Source: Rhizobium johnstonii 3841 (GTDB lineage: Bacteria > Pseudomonadota > Alphaproteobacteria > Rhizobiales > Rhizobiaceae). From it: a stretch of DNA of 64,000 bases. Positions within the stretch are counted from its first letter, which is position 1. Each line of letters begins with the position of its first letter. Positions 1 through 9,406 of the stretch are shown here, in pieces. The notes beneath the pieces are model-generated. The model was not told where the DNA came from. It did no database searches and saw nothing but the letters and a program-made list of their open reading frames with translations. The DNA lies in the NCBI RefSeq assembly GCF_000009265.1, contig NC_008378.1, forward strand, positions 124,001-188,000. Reading direction: 5' to 3'. The position numbers and the translations under genes are program-made.

Positions 1-42
1 AAGGGTCATTTCAAATCCATCCAAAGATTTTCAATACAGATA

Positions 43-804
43 TCAGCGCGTCGCGTAGCCGCCGTCGGCCAGGAGATCGGTTCCGGTGACGAAGGATGCA
101 TCCGACGACAACAAAAAGGCCGTGGCGGCGGCTATTTCCTCCGGTTGTCCGATGCGTCCGAGCAAATGCGCAGGCCCCAGCCCGGCATTGGCCGCGTCGA
201 GATCCGGCCACCGTTGCAGCAGCCGCGGCGTGGCGACAGCGCCGGGCGAAAGGCTGTTGACGCGGATGCCATCCGCCGCATGGTCAACCGCCATAGCCTT
301 GGCGAGATGCACGAGACCGGCCTTTGCAGCGCAGTAGGCGACAGCCTTGCCGGTTGCCACATGAGCGAATTGCGATGCGATGAAGACGACGGAACCGCCG
401 CCACCTTCGATCATGGCCGGAAGCGTATGTTTGCTGGCGAGGAAGGCACCGGTCAGTATGACATCGATTTCCAACTGCCATTGCGGCGCGGCAAGGTCGA
501 TAACCGTACCATCCATCGAAGGTGCAGCCGCGTTATGCACAAGACCATCGAGCCGCCCGAAATGTTCCAGGCTAGTCTCCACCGCGCGCTTGACCGAGCC
601 GCTCTCGGTAACCTCGCACCGAATGCCCAACGCCTGCGGGCCAAGCGATTTTGCAAGCGCGTCGGCACCATCGAGCGATTGGTCTGCGCAGATCACGAAG
701 GCTTTCTCGTCGATGCATCGGCGCGCGATCGCCGCGCCGATGCCGCTTGCTGCACCGGTCAGGAAAATCACCTTGCCTTCAAGACGTGACATCGGCGTCG
801 TCAT
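43..804 (-). CDS. SDR-family NAD(P)-dependent oxidoreductase
   Basis: A 253-residue classical short-chain dehydrogenase, expected to be a cytosolic Rossmann-fold enzyme acting on an alcohol or ketone. The cofactor motif TGAASGIG is at residues 16-23, the NAAA motif at 91-94, and the catalytic set is Ser144, Tyr157 and Lys161 (YCAAK). An Asp near residue 41, after the second beta strand, favours NAD(H) over NADP(H). The start codon overlaps the stop of the hydantoinase gene as ATGA, so it is probably translationally coupled as the last gene of the importer-hydantoinase operon. The substrate cannot be read from the sequence; context suggests a product of ureide or cyclic amide breakdown. Confidence 0.9.
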   Translation of the reverse strand: MTTPMSRLEGKVIFLTGAASGIGAAIARRCIDEKAFVICADQSLDGADALAKSLGPQALGIRCEVTESGSVKRAVETSLEHFGRLDGLVHNAAAPSMDGTVIDLAAPQWQLEIDVILTGAFLASKHTLPAMIEGGGGSVVFIASQFAHVATGKAVAYCAAKAGLVHLAKAMAVDHAADGIRVNSLSPGAVATPRLLQRWPDLDAANAGLGPAHLLGRIGQPEEIAAATAFLLSSDASFVTGTDLLADGGYATR

Positions 805-2234
805 GATGCGAGGACCTTAGAAAGTCCCTGCTGCGGCGGAAAAGGCCGCTCTCTGGCGATGAATTGGCCGCGGCCCGGTTCCGCCAGGATTTTTCCGTCC
901 TTCCAGACGATATCGCCGCGCGAGATCGTCATGATGGGCCAGCCCTTGACGACCTGCCCCTCGTAGGGCGTGTAGTCGGTGGCGTGGTGCAGCAGGGAAT
1001 TAGTGATCGTCACGCTGCGATCCGGATCCCAGATCGCAATATCGGCGTCTGCCCCGACGGCAATCTGCCCCTTGCGCGGAGCAAGCCCGAAAAGGCGTGC
1101 CGGCGCGCCGGACGTGAGGTCCGCGAATTTCTGCAGCGAGATCAAGCCACCATTCACGCCTGCCGAAAACAAAAGGGCAAGTCGCGTCTCGATGCCGGGA
1201 ATGCCATTGGGAATTCGGTGGAACGGCGTCCCCGGCCCGCCCGCAATCTTGTCGGCATAGTGCCAGGGCGAATGATCCGAAGAAAAGACCTCCAGCGTTC
1301 CGTCCAGGATGCCGGCCCAGATTGCTGGCTGGTTCGACTTATCGCGTGGCGGCGGCGTGCAGACGCATTTGGAGCCGGAGAGATCATGGGTGTCGATATC
1401 TTCGGCCGAAAGGAAAAGATATTGGGGGCACGTCTCGGCGTAGATCGGAAGCCCACGCGCCTTGGCGCGGCGGATCTCCTCGACGGCACCGCCCGCAGCG
1501 ACGTGGCTGACGAGGATCGGCGTCTCTATCAGTTCCGAAAGGCTGATCGCCCGGAAGGTCGCTTCACGGTCGCCGATCGCTGAATGCGCCTTTTCATGGT
1601 AGCGCAATTCGGTCTTGCGCGCGGCAATGAATTTTTCGGTCAGCCAGCGAATGCAGGCGTCGTTTTCCGCGTGAACCATGACCATCGCGCCCTGCGCGCG
1701 GGCAAGGTCGAGCACATTCAGCACCTCATAGTCATCGAGCTTCAAACCGTCATAGGTGAGGTAAATCTTGATTGAGGTGCAGCCTTCGGCAATCAGCCGA
1801 GGAATTTCGTCGCGCAACACTTCGGCTGAGGGATCGCCGACGATGAGGTGAAAACCATAGTCGATATGCGCTTTCGAACGGGCGCGCTCGTGATAGTCCT
1901 CGACGATGTCGCGTAGCGACTGGCCACGCATCTGCATGGCGAAAGGCACCACAGTTGTCGTGCCACCGCACATCGCCGACAGCGTGCCGGTATTGAAATC
2001 GTCCGCTGTCGCCTTCCCTTCCCATGGCTGCTGATCCATGTGGCAATGGCTGTCGACGCCGCCGGGCAGCACGATACGCCCCTCGGCCGCGACTTCATGC
2101 TTCCCCTCGGGCAGATCCGGCCCGAGCGCCGCAATCACGCCGTCGCGAACGCCGATATCGATTTGCTTGGTTGCATCCGGCAGCACCACACGGCCCCGAC
2201 GGATCACGAGGTCATAAGGCTCAGCGAGCGTCAT
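801..2234 (-). CDS. hydA: dihydropyrimidinase / D-hydantoinase family amidohydrolase
   Basis: A 477-residue cyclic-amidase of the amidohydrolase superfamily that opens dihydropyrimidine or 5-substituted hydantoin rings to N-carbamoyl amino acids. The full binuclear-metal ligand set is visible: His63 and His65 in the HCH motif, the probable carboxylated Lys156 in TSIKIYL, His188, His244 and Asp320. The chosen ATG at 2234 follows GGAGGA and overlaps the upstream MFS stop as ATGA; a longer in-frame reading to 2258 would lie inside that gene. It shares an operon with a dipeptide-type importer, an MFS carrier and an SDR, so it probably processes an imported cyclic ureide. The exact substrate (uracil-, thymine- or hydantoin-derived) is unknown. 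Confidence 0.92.
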   Translation of the reverse strand: MTLAEPYDLVIRRGRVVLPDATKQIDIGVRDGVIAALGPDLPEGKHEVAAEGRIVLPGGVDSHCHMDQQPWEGKATADDFNTGTLSAMCGGTTTVVPFAMQMRGQSLRDIVEDYHERARSKAHIDYGFHLIVGDPSAEVLRDEIPRLIAEGCTSIKIYLTYDGLKLDDYEVLNVLDLARAQGAMVMVHAENDACIRWLTEKFIAARKTELRYHEKAHSAIGDREATFRAISLSELIETPILVSHVAAGGAVEEIRRAKARGLPIYAETCPQYLFLSAEDIDTHDLSGSKCVCTPPPRDKSNQPAIWAGILDGTLEVFSSDHSPWHYADKIAGGPGTPFHRIPNGIPGIETRLALLFSAGVNGGLISLQKFADLTSGAPARLFGLAPRKGQIAVGADADIAIWDPDRSVTITNSLLHHATDYTPYEGQVVKGWPIMTISRGDIVWKDGKILAEPGRGQFIARERPFPPQQGLSKVLAS

Positions 2235-3493
2235 TCGTTTCCTCCCGTAGTGAAGCAAGGCTTGGCGGCGCCGATCGGACGGCGCAGGAGATTGAAGCAG
2301 GCAGTGGCAGCAACCAGGAACGCTCCGCTCCCGAGCAGAAGGAAGAGTGCCTGCGGTGCAAACAGCTCCATCAGCTGGGCGGCGAGCCCAGGTGTCATGA
2401 TGTTGCCGATCGAATAGAGGAGCAGCAGGCTACCCGATGCCGAGACCATATGGCGGCTGTCGAGCTGTGAGTTGGCGTAAGCGATGCCGACCGGGTAAAT
2501 TGTCAGCGCGATCGCGCCGTAGGCGAAAAACAGACCGTAGAGAAGCATCTGCGGGTAGCTTCCGGGCCAGGCAATTGCTGCGCACAGTCCTGTTCCCGCC
2601 AATCCCTGAAGGAGAAGTAGAACGCGCCGGTCCATACGATCAGACAACCATCCGACTGGCGCCTGAGCGAGCATGCCGCCCAGGCTGAAGGCGGTTACCA
2701 GCGTCACGGCGACCGCCGCGTCGAGATGCACCCGCTCAGCATAGATCGGCGTCATCGTATAGACATTCATATTCGTCATGCCCGCTTGAAAGACGCAGAC
2801 GACAGCCACCGGCGCTAGAGCAGCGAGCCGCCAAATGCCATACCGATGCCCGGAGTGGGCGTTACCGGCGTCGACCGTCACCGCCAGCGGCAGCCGCAAG
2901 ACAGGCCAAGGTCCACCAACAAAGCGGGCGTAGATCAGTCCAAGCAGGATCACGCCGAGCGCGATCTGAAAGAGATGGGGAGAGGTCGCTCCGGCCGCTT
3001 CGACAAGCAATTGCGCAAACAGCGTCGCCAGCGACGTCATCAGCATATAGAGCGAGAAATAGGCTCCGCGGTTCTTCTGGTCAGCGTAAAGATTGATCCA
3101 GCTTTCGGAAACGACGAACAGCGTCGCGATGGAAAAGCCGTTTATCAGACGCAGGCAGAACCAGACCGGAGCGACTTCCGTCAGCATGTAGCCGCAGGCG
3201 CCAAAAGCGGCGAGCAATGCCACGGCCAGGAAAGCGCGCTCATGTCCGAAGCGGACGACCATGAAACGGGCTGACAGGCAGCCGGCTAGGAAGCCTATGG
3301 GAAACGCCGTCAGCAACAACTGGACAACGTGGGGATCGATTGCGGGGTCGCTGAGGTGAAGAGAAACCGTGGTCGTCAAAAGTGAATTGCCTGTCGCGAC
3401 GATGCAGATGCTCGCCATGACATGCAGGATTGCACGAAGCCCCGCGGCTTTCCGCCAGAAGTCACCAATCGTCCTATCGGGATCGCGCATCAT
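2231..3493 (-). CDS. MFS transporter
   Basis: A 420-residue integral membrane carrier of the major facilitator superfamily with about twelve hydrophobic segments. Basic loops include RFGHERA near the 2-3 loop and SDRMDRR near the 8-9 loop, which are typical MFS positions. The gene starts inside the stop of the ABC ATPase gene (TAATG) and ends inside the hydantoinase start (ATGA), so it is part of a tightly coupled operon. Its sequence resembles YcaD-like sugar/drug MFS proteins. It may be a second route of uptake or an exporter for products of the hydantoinase step. Direction of transport and substrate are not decidable here. Confidence 0.85.
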   Translation of the reverse strand: MMRDPDRTIGDFWRKAAGLRAILHVMASICIVATGNSLLTTTVSLHLSDPAIDPHVVQLLLTAFPIGFLAGCLSARFMVVRFGHERAFLAVALLAAFGACGYMLTEVAPVWFCLRLINGFSIATLFVVSESWINLYADQKNRGAYFSLYMLMTSLATLFAQLLVEAAGATSPHLFQIALGVILLGLIYARFVGGPWPVLRLPLAVTVDAGNAHSGHRYGIWRLAALAPVAVVCVFQAGMTNMNVYTMTPIYAERVHLDAAVAVTLVTAFSLGGMLAQAPVGWLSDRMDRRVLLLLQGLAGTGLCAAIAWPGSYPQMLLYGLFFAYGAIALTIYPVGIAYANSQLDSRHMVSASGSLLLLYSIGNIMTPGLAAQLMELFAPQALFLLLGSGAFLVAATACFNLLRRPIGAAKPCFTTGGNE

Positions 3494-5547
3494 TATGCCT
3501 TATCGGCGGAAACAAGAACGGATGGCCGAGCCGCGAGATCTGCTTGATCGATGTGGCAGAGAATCTCATGCGTCTCGGACATCTTGCGCAGCGGCGGTGG
3601 AGCGGTGTCGCAGATGCTGCCGAGCTTGCGGTGGCACCGCGTCGAAAAGCGGCAGCCGGCGGGTACGTTGACCGGGCTCGGTGTTTCGCCGGACAGGCGA
3701 ATACGCTCGCGCGGCGCTTCATCCGGATGCGGGCTGCGGATCGCTGACAGAAGTGCTTCGGTATAGGGATGCGCGCCCTCGCCGAAGACTTCCTCGACGG
3801 TTCCCTGCTCCATGATCTTGCCGAGATACATGACCACAACCTTGTCTGCCACGTGGCGAACCAGCGCCAGGTCGTGGCTGATGAACAGCATGGTGGCATG
3901 CTTCTCCCGTTGAATGTCGAGAAGAAGCGTCACGACCGCGGCCTGCACCGAAACGTCGAGCGCCGAGACCGGTTCATCGGCGACAATAAGCGAAGGTTCC
4001 GCCGCAAAGGCGCGTGCGATGGCGATACGCTGCTTCTGACCGCCGGACAGCTGGTTCGGCTTTCGGTCCGCGACGGCCGGAGACAGACGCACCATTTCTA
4101 AGAGCTCGCGGACGCGCTGCTCGATCTCGGCCTTTCCCTTGCGAATGCCGAATTTCTTGATCGAACGACGAATGGAGAAGGCGGCCGAATGCGAAGGGTT
4201 GAGTGTGCTATCGGGATTTTGAAAGATCATCTGAATTTGTTGCAGCAGCGCGCGGGGACGTTCGCCGGCCCGCAGTTCGGCGATGTTTTCGCCAGCCATG
4301 CGGATTTCGCCCGACGTCGCCTTGTCGAGACCCGTCACAATGCGTGCCAGCGTAGATTTTCCGCAGCCGGACTCGCCGACCAGCGCCACGATCTCGGCTG
4401 TTGCCGCTTCAAAACTGACCGCTTCGTTTGCCTTGACGGTCTTCTGGCGGCCGACGGGATAGAGACGGTTCACATCGGACAGCGTTATCGCCGTCGATTT
4501 TGCAATCATCTGTGTCTCGACCGGAGCAACGGTCGCTTCTGCAGCCGAAATTTCCTGCCAGCGGACGCAGCGCACCAAATGCTCTTCCGTCGCCGGCTCC
4601 AGAGCAAGGTCCGGACGGTCGCAGAGGCCGGAGACAAAACTCGAACAGCGCGGCCCGAAAAGACAGCCCTGCGGCCTTTCCTGCGGCAGCGGGATCGAGC
4701 CCGGGATGGCAGCTAGCGTGCGGCTGCGCTTGTCACCGGCAATGTCCGGAATGCAATCGATAAGGCCGCGCGTATACGGATGTTTCGGCCGGCGGAATAC
4801 TTCTGATGTCGTTCCCTCTTCTACCATCTGGCCGGAATACATGATGCCGAGACGATCGCAGCTCTCTGCGATTAGCCCGAGATTGTGCGAGATGAACAGC
4901 AGGCTGGTCGAGTAACGTTGGCGCAATTCGGCGATCAGATCGATGACCGCAGCCTCGACGGTCACATCAAGGCCGGTTGTCGGTTCATCGAGCAGCAACA
5001 GGGACGGTTTGGCAAGCAATGCCATGGCGATGACCACGCGCTGCTGCTGGCCACCAGACAGCTGATGCGGATACCGCTTCATCATGTCGCCGGGGTCAGG
5101 CAGGCGGACGTCGGCTAGCATCGCTTCCGCCATGGCCATGGCGTCTTTCTTGCTGGCGCCTATGTGAAGCAGGGGGACTTCGGCAAGCTGCGCACCAATC
5201 GTCTTCACCGGATTGAGCGCACTCATCGGATCCTGGTAGACCATTGCGATCTGCCGCCCGCGGACGGAACGCAACTCCTTGGGGGAGGCATCGACCAGTT
5301 GCTTGCCGTTGAAGCGGATGCTGCCGCCGGCAACAATACCGGTCGCGCCGAGATAGCCCATGATCGCCATGGCCGTGGTGCTCTTGCCGCAGCCCGATTC
5401 ACCCACGAGACCGTAGCTTTCGCCGGGCATGACCTTGAACGAGAGATCGGGGATCGCAACCACCGTTTCGCTCTTGCCGCGAAACTCGATGCGCAGGTTT
5501 TCGATGTCGAGAACGGGTTCACGATCGATCGATGGCGTGATGGACAT
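3493..5547 (-). CDS. Dipeptide/oligopeptide-type ABC transporter ATP-binding protein, two fused ATPase domains
   Basis: A 684-residue cytoplasmic protein fusing the DppD-like and DppF-like ATPases. In domain 1 the Walker A motif is at about 49-57, the LSGGQ signature at 163-167, Walker B/DEPT at about 183-190 and switch His221, followed by a Cys-rich oligopeptide-transporter C-terminal module. Domain 2 has Walker A at 391-399, a second LSGGQ, ADEP and SHDL. Both domains keep all catalytic residues, unlike the fused ATPase at 36060-37883. The ATG at 5547 is preferred because AAGGAG lies five bases upstream; an ATG at 5583 overlapping the permease stop is the alternative. It powers the permeases at 5580-7472. 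Confidence 0.93.
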   Translation of the reverse strand: MSITPSIDREPVLDIENLRIEFRGKSETVVAIPDLSFKVMPGESYGLVGESGCGKSTTAMAIMGYLGATGIVAGGSIRFNGKQLVDASPKELRSVRGRQIAMVYQDPMSALNPVKTIGAQLAEVPLLHIGASKKDAMAMAEAMLADVRLPDPGDMMKRYPHQLSGGQQQRVVIAMALLAKPSLLLLDEPTTGLDVTVEAAVIDLIAELRQRYSTSLLFISHNLGLIAESCDRLGIMYSGQMVEEGTTSEVFRRPKHPYTRGLIDCIPDIAGDKRSRTLAAIPGSIPLPQERPQGCLFGPRCSSFVSGLCDRPDLALEPATEEHLVRCVRWQEISAAEATVAPVETQMIAKSTAITLSDVNRLYPVGRQKTVKANEAVSFEAATAEIVALVGESGCGKSTLARIVTGLDKATSGEIRMAGENIAELRAGERPRALLQQIQMIFQNPDSTLNPSHSAAFSIRRSIKKFGIRKGKAEIEQRVRELLEMVRLSPAVADRKPNQLSGGQKQRIAIARAFAAEPSLIVADEPVSALDVSVQAAVVTLLLDIQREKHATMLFISHDLALVRHVADKVVVMYLGKIMEQGTVEEVFGEGAHPYTEALLSAIRSPHPDEAPRERIRLSGETPSPVNVPAGCRFSTRCHRKLGSICDTAPPPLRKMSETHEILCHIDQADLAARPSVLVSADKA

Positions 5548-5579
5548 GGCCGCTCCTTGAAGGTTGGACGCGATGATGT

Positions 5580-6455
5580 TCATGGCTTCCATGCCTCCCG
5601 CATACCATCGGCCAGCAGGTTGAAGCCGAGAACCAGACTGACGAGCGCGAATGAGGGGATCAGCGACATGTGCGGCCACACATTCAGAACAGTCACGCTC
5701 TCCTTGACCATGCCACCCCAGTCCGGGTTCGGTGGCGGCAGACCGAGGCCGAGGAAACCGAGGATGCCAATGGTGATGATCGTGTAGCCGATCCGCAGAC
5801 AGGCATCGACGATCAGCAGGCTGCGGCAGTTGGGCAGCAGTTCGACGATCATGATGTAGAGCGTGCTTTCCGCACGCAGCTTTGCCGCCGCGACATATTC
5901 CTGCTGCTTCAGACCCAGCACCAGGCCGCGCGTTATGCGGCCGATACCCGGCGCCGAGGCGATCATCGTCGCAATGACGATGTTCAGAACCGACGGTCCG
6001 ATATTGGCGATCAGGATCACGTAAATAACGAGAACCGGAAAGGCCAGGATGATATCCGAGACGCGGCTGATCAGCACATCGATCCAGCCGCCATAATAGC
6101 CGGAAATCATCCCCATGGTGATGCCAACGATCATGGCAACCGCCACTGAAAGCGGCGCAACGGAAAGCACGGTGCGCGCGCCAAAGATCAACCGCGACAG
6201 CATATCACGTCCGAGAATATCGGTTCCCAGCCAATGGGCAGCTGACGGATAGGGATCGCTCATCGCCAGGACATCGGAATCTGTTGGCGATGGCAGCGGC
6301 AGGATCGGCGCGAGAAGCGCCGCAAGTACCCAGAAGAGAACCAGGCAAAGCCCGACGACGGCCGTGCGCGAATGAAAGATGCGCATCCAGTTGGGCCTTG
6401 CAGCACGCTTTGGCGGTGCGGCGACTGCTCCGATGATGTTGTCTTGAACAGCCAT
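5580..6455 (-). CDS. Dipeptide-type ABC transporter permease (DppC-like)
   Basis: A 291-residue inner-membrane permease with about six transmembrane segments and the cytoplasmic coupling-loop signature of binding-protein-dependent permeases (region around RITRGLVLGLKQQEYV). The N-terminal cytoplasmic tail is followed by a first TM at about 31-51, as in DppC/OppC. It starts three bases after the stop of the DppB-like partner, with GAGG upstream, and is followed by the fused ATPase. With its partner it should form the channel for the substrate delivered by the binding protein at 7542-9221. Peptide specificity is not implied: this family also carries glycosides, ureides and other amides. Confidence 0.92.
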   Translation of the reverse strand: MAVQDNIIGAVAAPPKRAARPNWMRIFHSRTAVVGLCLVLFWVLAALLAPILPLPSPTDSDVLAMSDPYPSAAHWLGTDILGRDMLSRLIFGARTVLSVAPLSVAVAMIVGITMGMISGYYGGWIDVLISRVSDIILAFPVLVIYVILIANIGPSVLNIVIATMIASAPGIGRITRGLVLGLKQQEYVAAAKLRAESTLYIMIVELLPNCRSLLIVDACLRIGYTIITIGILGFLGLGLPPPNPDWGGMVKESVTVLNVWPHMSLIPSFALVSLVLGFNLLADGMREAWKP

Positions 6456-6458
6456 GAT

Positions 6459-7472
6459 TTACCTCACCCGGATGCGTGGATCGAGCAGCATGTAGCCAAG
6501 GTCGCCAAGCAGCTGCGTAACAACGGCAATAGCGACGGTGATCAGCGTGGCGGCTTCGAGCGTTGCGATGTCGCCGAACAAACTTGCATCGAGGATCAGG
6601 CGGCCGAAGCCCGGATAAGCAAAGACGAGCTCCGTGACGACGACGCCGCTGATCAGGAAGTTTATTTGCAACAGGAGCACCGTGAAGGGCGCGATCATCG
6701 CATTGCGGAGTGCGTGCCCTAGGACCATGCGGCGCGTGCTCATGCCCTTGAGGATTGCGGTGCGGATATAAGGTCGCTCCATGACGCCGATCATCGAGAC
6801 GCGGATCATTCGGGCAACATAGCCGAAGTCATAGATGACCAGCACGGCAACCGGCAGGACAAACTGGTAGGGCACCGCCCAGCCGCCATCGCTGTTGAGA
6901 GGGCTGGTACCTGGCAGGATCGGCCAGAGGATCACGAAAAGCGTCACCAGGAAAACCCCTGACGCGAACTCCGGAATAGACGTGAAGGTGATACAGATGA
7001 CCGATAGCGTCCGGTCCAGTACCCCACCCTCTTTCAACCCCGACAGGATGCCGAAAATGATCGACAGCGGGACGATCAGCAGGAACGCCAGTCCGGCGAG
7101 GATCGAGGTATTGCCGAGGCGATCCCATATGACATCGTTGACGGGCAGCTTGTTCAGGGTCGAATAGCCGAAGTTGCCGAAATACTGCGCGCCACGCGGA
7201 TCCTTGAAGTTCAACCCGGTGGTCGGATCCTGAAGGGGATCGGGAATTGCGCCGACTAGCACACCGAGCCAGCGACCGTAGCGCACGAGCAGCGGATCAT
7301 TGGCCTTCAATTTCTCCGACAGCAGGTCGACCTGCTGCTGGGTGGCGAAAGGACCGAGCGACTTGCGGGCCACGCTGCCGGGAGTGAACTCACAGACGGC
7401 GAAGACGAGAAACGAGGCGCAAAGCATCGTCACGAACATCATCGCCAAGCGTTTCAGGAGAAATGTCGCCAT
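6459..7472 (-). CDS. Dipeptide-type ABC transporter permease (DppB-like)
   Basis: A 337-residue inner-membrane permease with an N-terminal TM at about residues 7-27, a long periplasmic loop, and then five further TMs, which is the DppB/OppB layout. The coupling helix region (ARMIRVSMIGVMERPYIRTA) is clear. A strong hairpin at 7500-7531 separates it from the upstream binding-protein gene, probably lowering its expression relative to that gene. The ribosome binding site is weak by eye. It pairs with the DppC-like product encoded immediately downstream. Confidence 0.92.
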   Translation of the reverse strand: MATFLLKRLAMMFVTMLCASFLVFAVCEFTPGSVARKSLGPFATQQQVDLLSEKLKANDPLLVRYGRWLGVLVGAIPDPLQDPTTGLNFKDPRGAQYFGNFGYSTLNKLPVNDVIWDRLGNTSILAGLAFLLIVPLSIIFGILSGLKEGGVLDRTLSVICITFTSIPEFASGVFLVTLFVILWPILPGTSPLNSDGGWAVPYQFVLPVAVLVIYDFGYVARMIRVSMIGVMERPYIRTAILKGMSTRRMVLGHALRNAMIAPFTVLLLQINFLISGVVVTELVFAYPGFGRLILDASLFGDIATLEAATLITVAIAVVTQLLGDLGYMLLDPRIRVR

Positions 7473-7499
7473 AGCCGGAGGAATCCGCTGACTGGGCCT

Positions 7500-7531
7500 A
7501 GCACCCGACCGCGCGAACGCGGCCAGGCGCC
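7500..7531 (-). promoter_or_regulatory. Intercistronic stem-loop between binding-protein and permease genes
   Basis: On the minus strand two 14-base arms (plus positions 7518-7531 and 7500-7513) pair around a four-base TTCG loop, with about four G-U wobbles. No T tract follows, so it looks like an mRNA-stabilising or 3' processing hairpin, not a terminator. Such structures commonly protect transcripts of abundant binding proteins; that role here is inference. Confidence 0.55.
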
Positions 7532-7541
7532 AGCCGGGAGG

Positions 7542-9221
7542 TTACGCCGAGATCGCGTACTGATGCGCGAAGATGTATTGCGAAGGATGGAGCTCAAAGC
7601 CCTTGACCTTCTTGTCCATGACGGTCGAGAAAACACGCCAGAAGGGCTGAACGATCGGCCCGTCGTCCTGCATGATCGCCTCGATTTTCGCCATCACCTT
7701 GCTGCGTTCCTTTGGATCAAGGATACCCTCGGCCTCGGTCAGCAGCTTGTCGAAATCCGCGTTGGAATAGTTGGACTCGTTCCAGGCGGCATTCGAACGA
7801 TAGGCAAGCGACAGTGTCATGATTGCCAGCGGCCGGTGGCCCCACGCGGTCAGGCTGAAGGGAGCAGTCGTCCAGACTTCCCAATATTGGGCGCTGGGCA
7901 GGGACTTGATGTTGATCTTGACACCGATGTCCTTGAACTGTTCGGCGAGGACCTGCGCCGTGTTCAGTTCCCAGATCGGATCGGGACGCGTGACCATGTC
8001 GAATTCGAAACCATCCGGATAGCCGGCATCGGCCAGAAGCTTCTTCGCTTTCTCGATGTCGCGGGGGTATTTCGGCAACGCCGCATATTCCGGATGCGAG
8101 GGCGCGACGTGATGATCTTCGGCAGGAATGCCGGCACCGAGAAGTGCCGTCTGAATGACCTTATCGCGGTCGATCGCATAACGCATCGCCTGGCGCACGC
8201 GTTTGTCCTTGAACTGGTCGATATCGGGATGCATGCGGGCGACGACCGTCTGGGTCGTCTCGACCTGATAAACGGCGACATGCGGGAAATTTTTCATCGC
8301 ATTGATCTGAACGGCATCGGCTTCCGACAGGCCATCGACCTGCTTGGAGGCCATTGCCGCGATACCTGCACCTGGATTGTCGCCGAGGTCGACATATTCG
8401 AACGTGTCGAGATAGGGGCCAGTGCCCCAATAGTCGGTGCGCGCTTTGTACTTGGCACCTTTGCCGACGACATACTCGGTGATAACGAAGGGACCCGTGC
8501 CGTTCGCATCCGCACCGAAGGCGCCATTTTCTTCCGGATCGATGATGAACATCGGGTAGTGATAGAGATGCTCGGGCACGGCAATTTGCGGCGAGGAGCA
8601 GTTGAGGCGGACAGTGTGATCGTCGACCTTCTCGATGGCGTTGTCGGCCCAGAGCTTGCTCGACTTCTTGGGATTGCCCTTCTCGTCCTTTTCGCCGGTT
8701 TCGTATTCCTGCATGAGGTAGCCGGTGAAGAGCCCGAGCATCGACGAGCCGATGGCTGGATCGCAGACGCGCTTCAGGTTCCAGATCACATCGTCAGCCG
8801 TCAGCGGCCTGCCCTTGCGCCACTTGACGTCCTTGCGCACGTGTAGGGTCCACGTCTTCAGGTCGTCGCTGACTTCCCATTTTTCCAGCAGGTAGGGATG
8901 AGTGATGTTGTTGCGGTCCGTGAGGGTGAGATACTCGCAGACCTGGCGGATCACGTTCGACTTTTCGGCGAAATCCGCCAGATGCGGATCCTTGATTTCC
9001 ATGCAACGCATGCCGATGCGCAGGTTTCCGCCCTTGGGCATATCGTCGGCCCGGGCGCCGTCGCCCGGCATTGGAACGCCGGCCAGAGAATATGCGGCTG
9101 CGGCCGAAACACCAAGAAGCGTCGCTTTACGCAGAAATTCTCGGCGGCCGATCGAGCCGCTCGACATCTGTTCGACCAGAGTCGGGATATAGGAATGCTG
9201 AGACTTGTCCACGGTAGTCAT
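7542..9221 (-). CDS. ABC transporter substrate-binding protein, family 5 (peptide/ureide type), Tat-exported
   Basis: A 559-residue periplasmic binding protein of solute-binding family 5. The N-terminus has a twin-arginine signal, RREFLRK at about residues 27-33, followed by a hydrophobic stretch and a cut site near Ala-Arg-Ala, so it is expected to be folded before export. The start at 9221 keeps the leader segment HSYIPTLVEQ that is typical of rhizobial relatives of this protein. It is the first gene of the importer operon that continues through permeases, ATPase, MFS, hydantoinase and SDR. The catabolic genes suggest the ligand is a cyclic ureide or amide, not a peptide, but ligand residues cannot be assigned from sequence alone. 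Confidence 0.92.
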   Translation of the reverse strand: MTTVDKSQHSYIPTLVEQMSSGSIGRREFLRKATLLGVSAAAAYSLAGVPMPGDGARADDMPKGGNLRIGMRCMEIKDPHLADFAEKSNVIRQVCEYLTLTDRNNITHPYLLEKWEVSDDLKTWTLHVRKDVKWRKGRPLTADDVIWNLKRVCDPAIGSSMLGLFTGYLMQEYETGEKDEKGNPKKSSKLWADNAIEKVDDHTVRLNCSSPQIAVPEHLYHYPMFIIDPEENGAFGADANGTGPFVITEYVVGKGAKYKARTDYWGTGPYLDTFEYVDLGDNPGAGIAAMASKQVDGLSEADAVQINAMKNFPHVAVYQVETTQTVVARMHPDIDQFKDKRVRQAMRYAIDRDKVIQTALLGAGIPAEDHHVAPSHPEYAALPKYPRDIEKAKKLLADAGYPDGFEFDMVTRPDPIWELNTAQVLAEQFKDIGVKINIKSLPSAQYWEVWTTAPFSLTAWGHRPLAIMTLSLAYRSNAAWNESNYSNADFDKLLTEAEGILDPKERSKVMAKIEAIMQDDGPIVQPFWRVFSTVMDKKVKGFELHPSQYIFAHQYAISA

Positions 9222-9406
9222 CTCCTAGTTTAGCGCTTTAACTGTTCCGAATTTTTGTTGGTCGGACCGGCCGGCAAGACACTCGCCCCAGGCTCGGTCG
9301 CAGCGGACTTTTGTCCGTCACCCATCCGTCTTCGTTCAATTTAAAACGGGATGGACCTCTGTGACATGCGGTGATCCGACATCTTCTCTGCGCGGATCGA
9401 CATTGT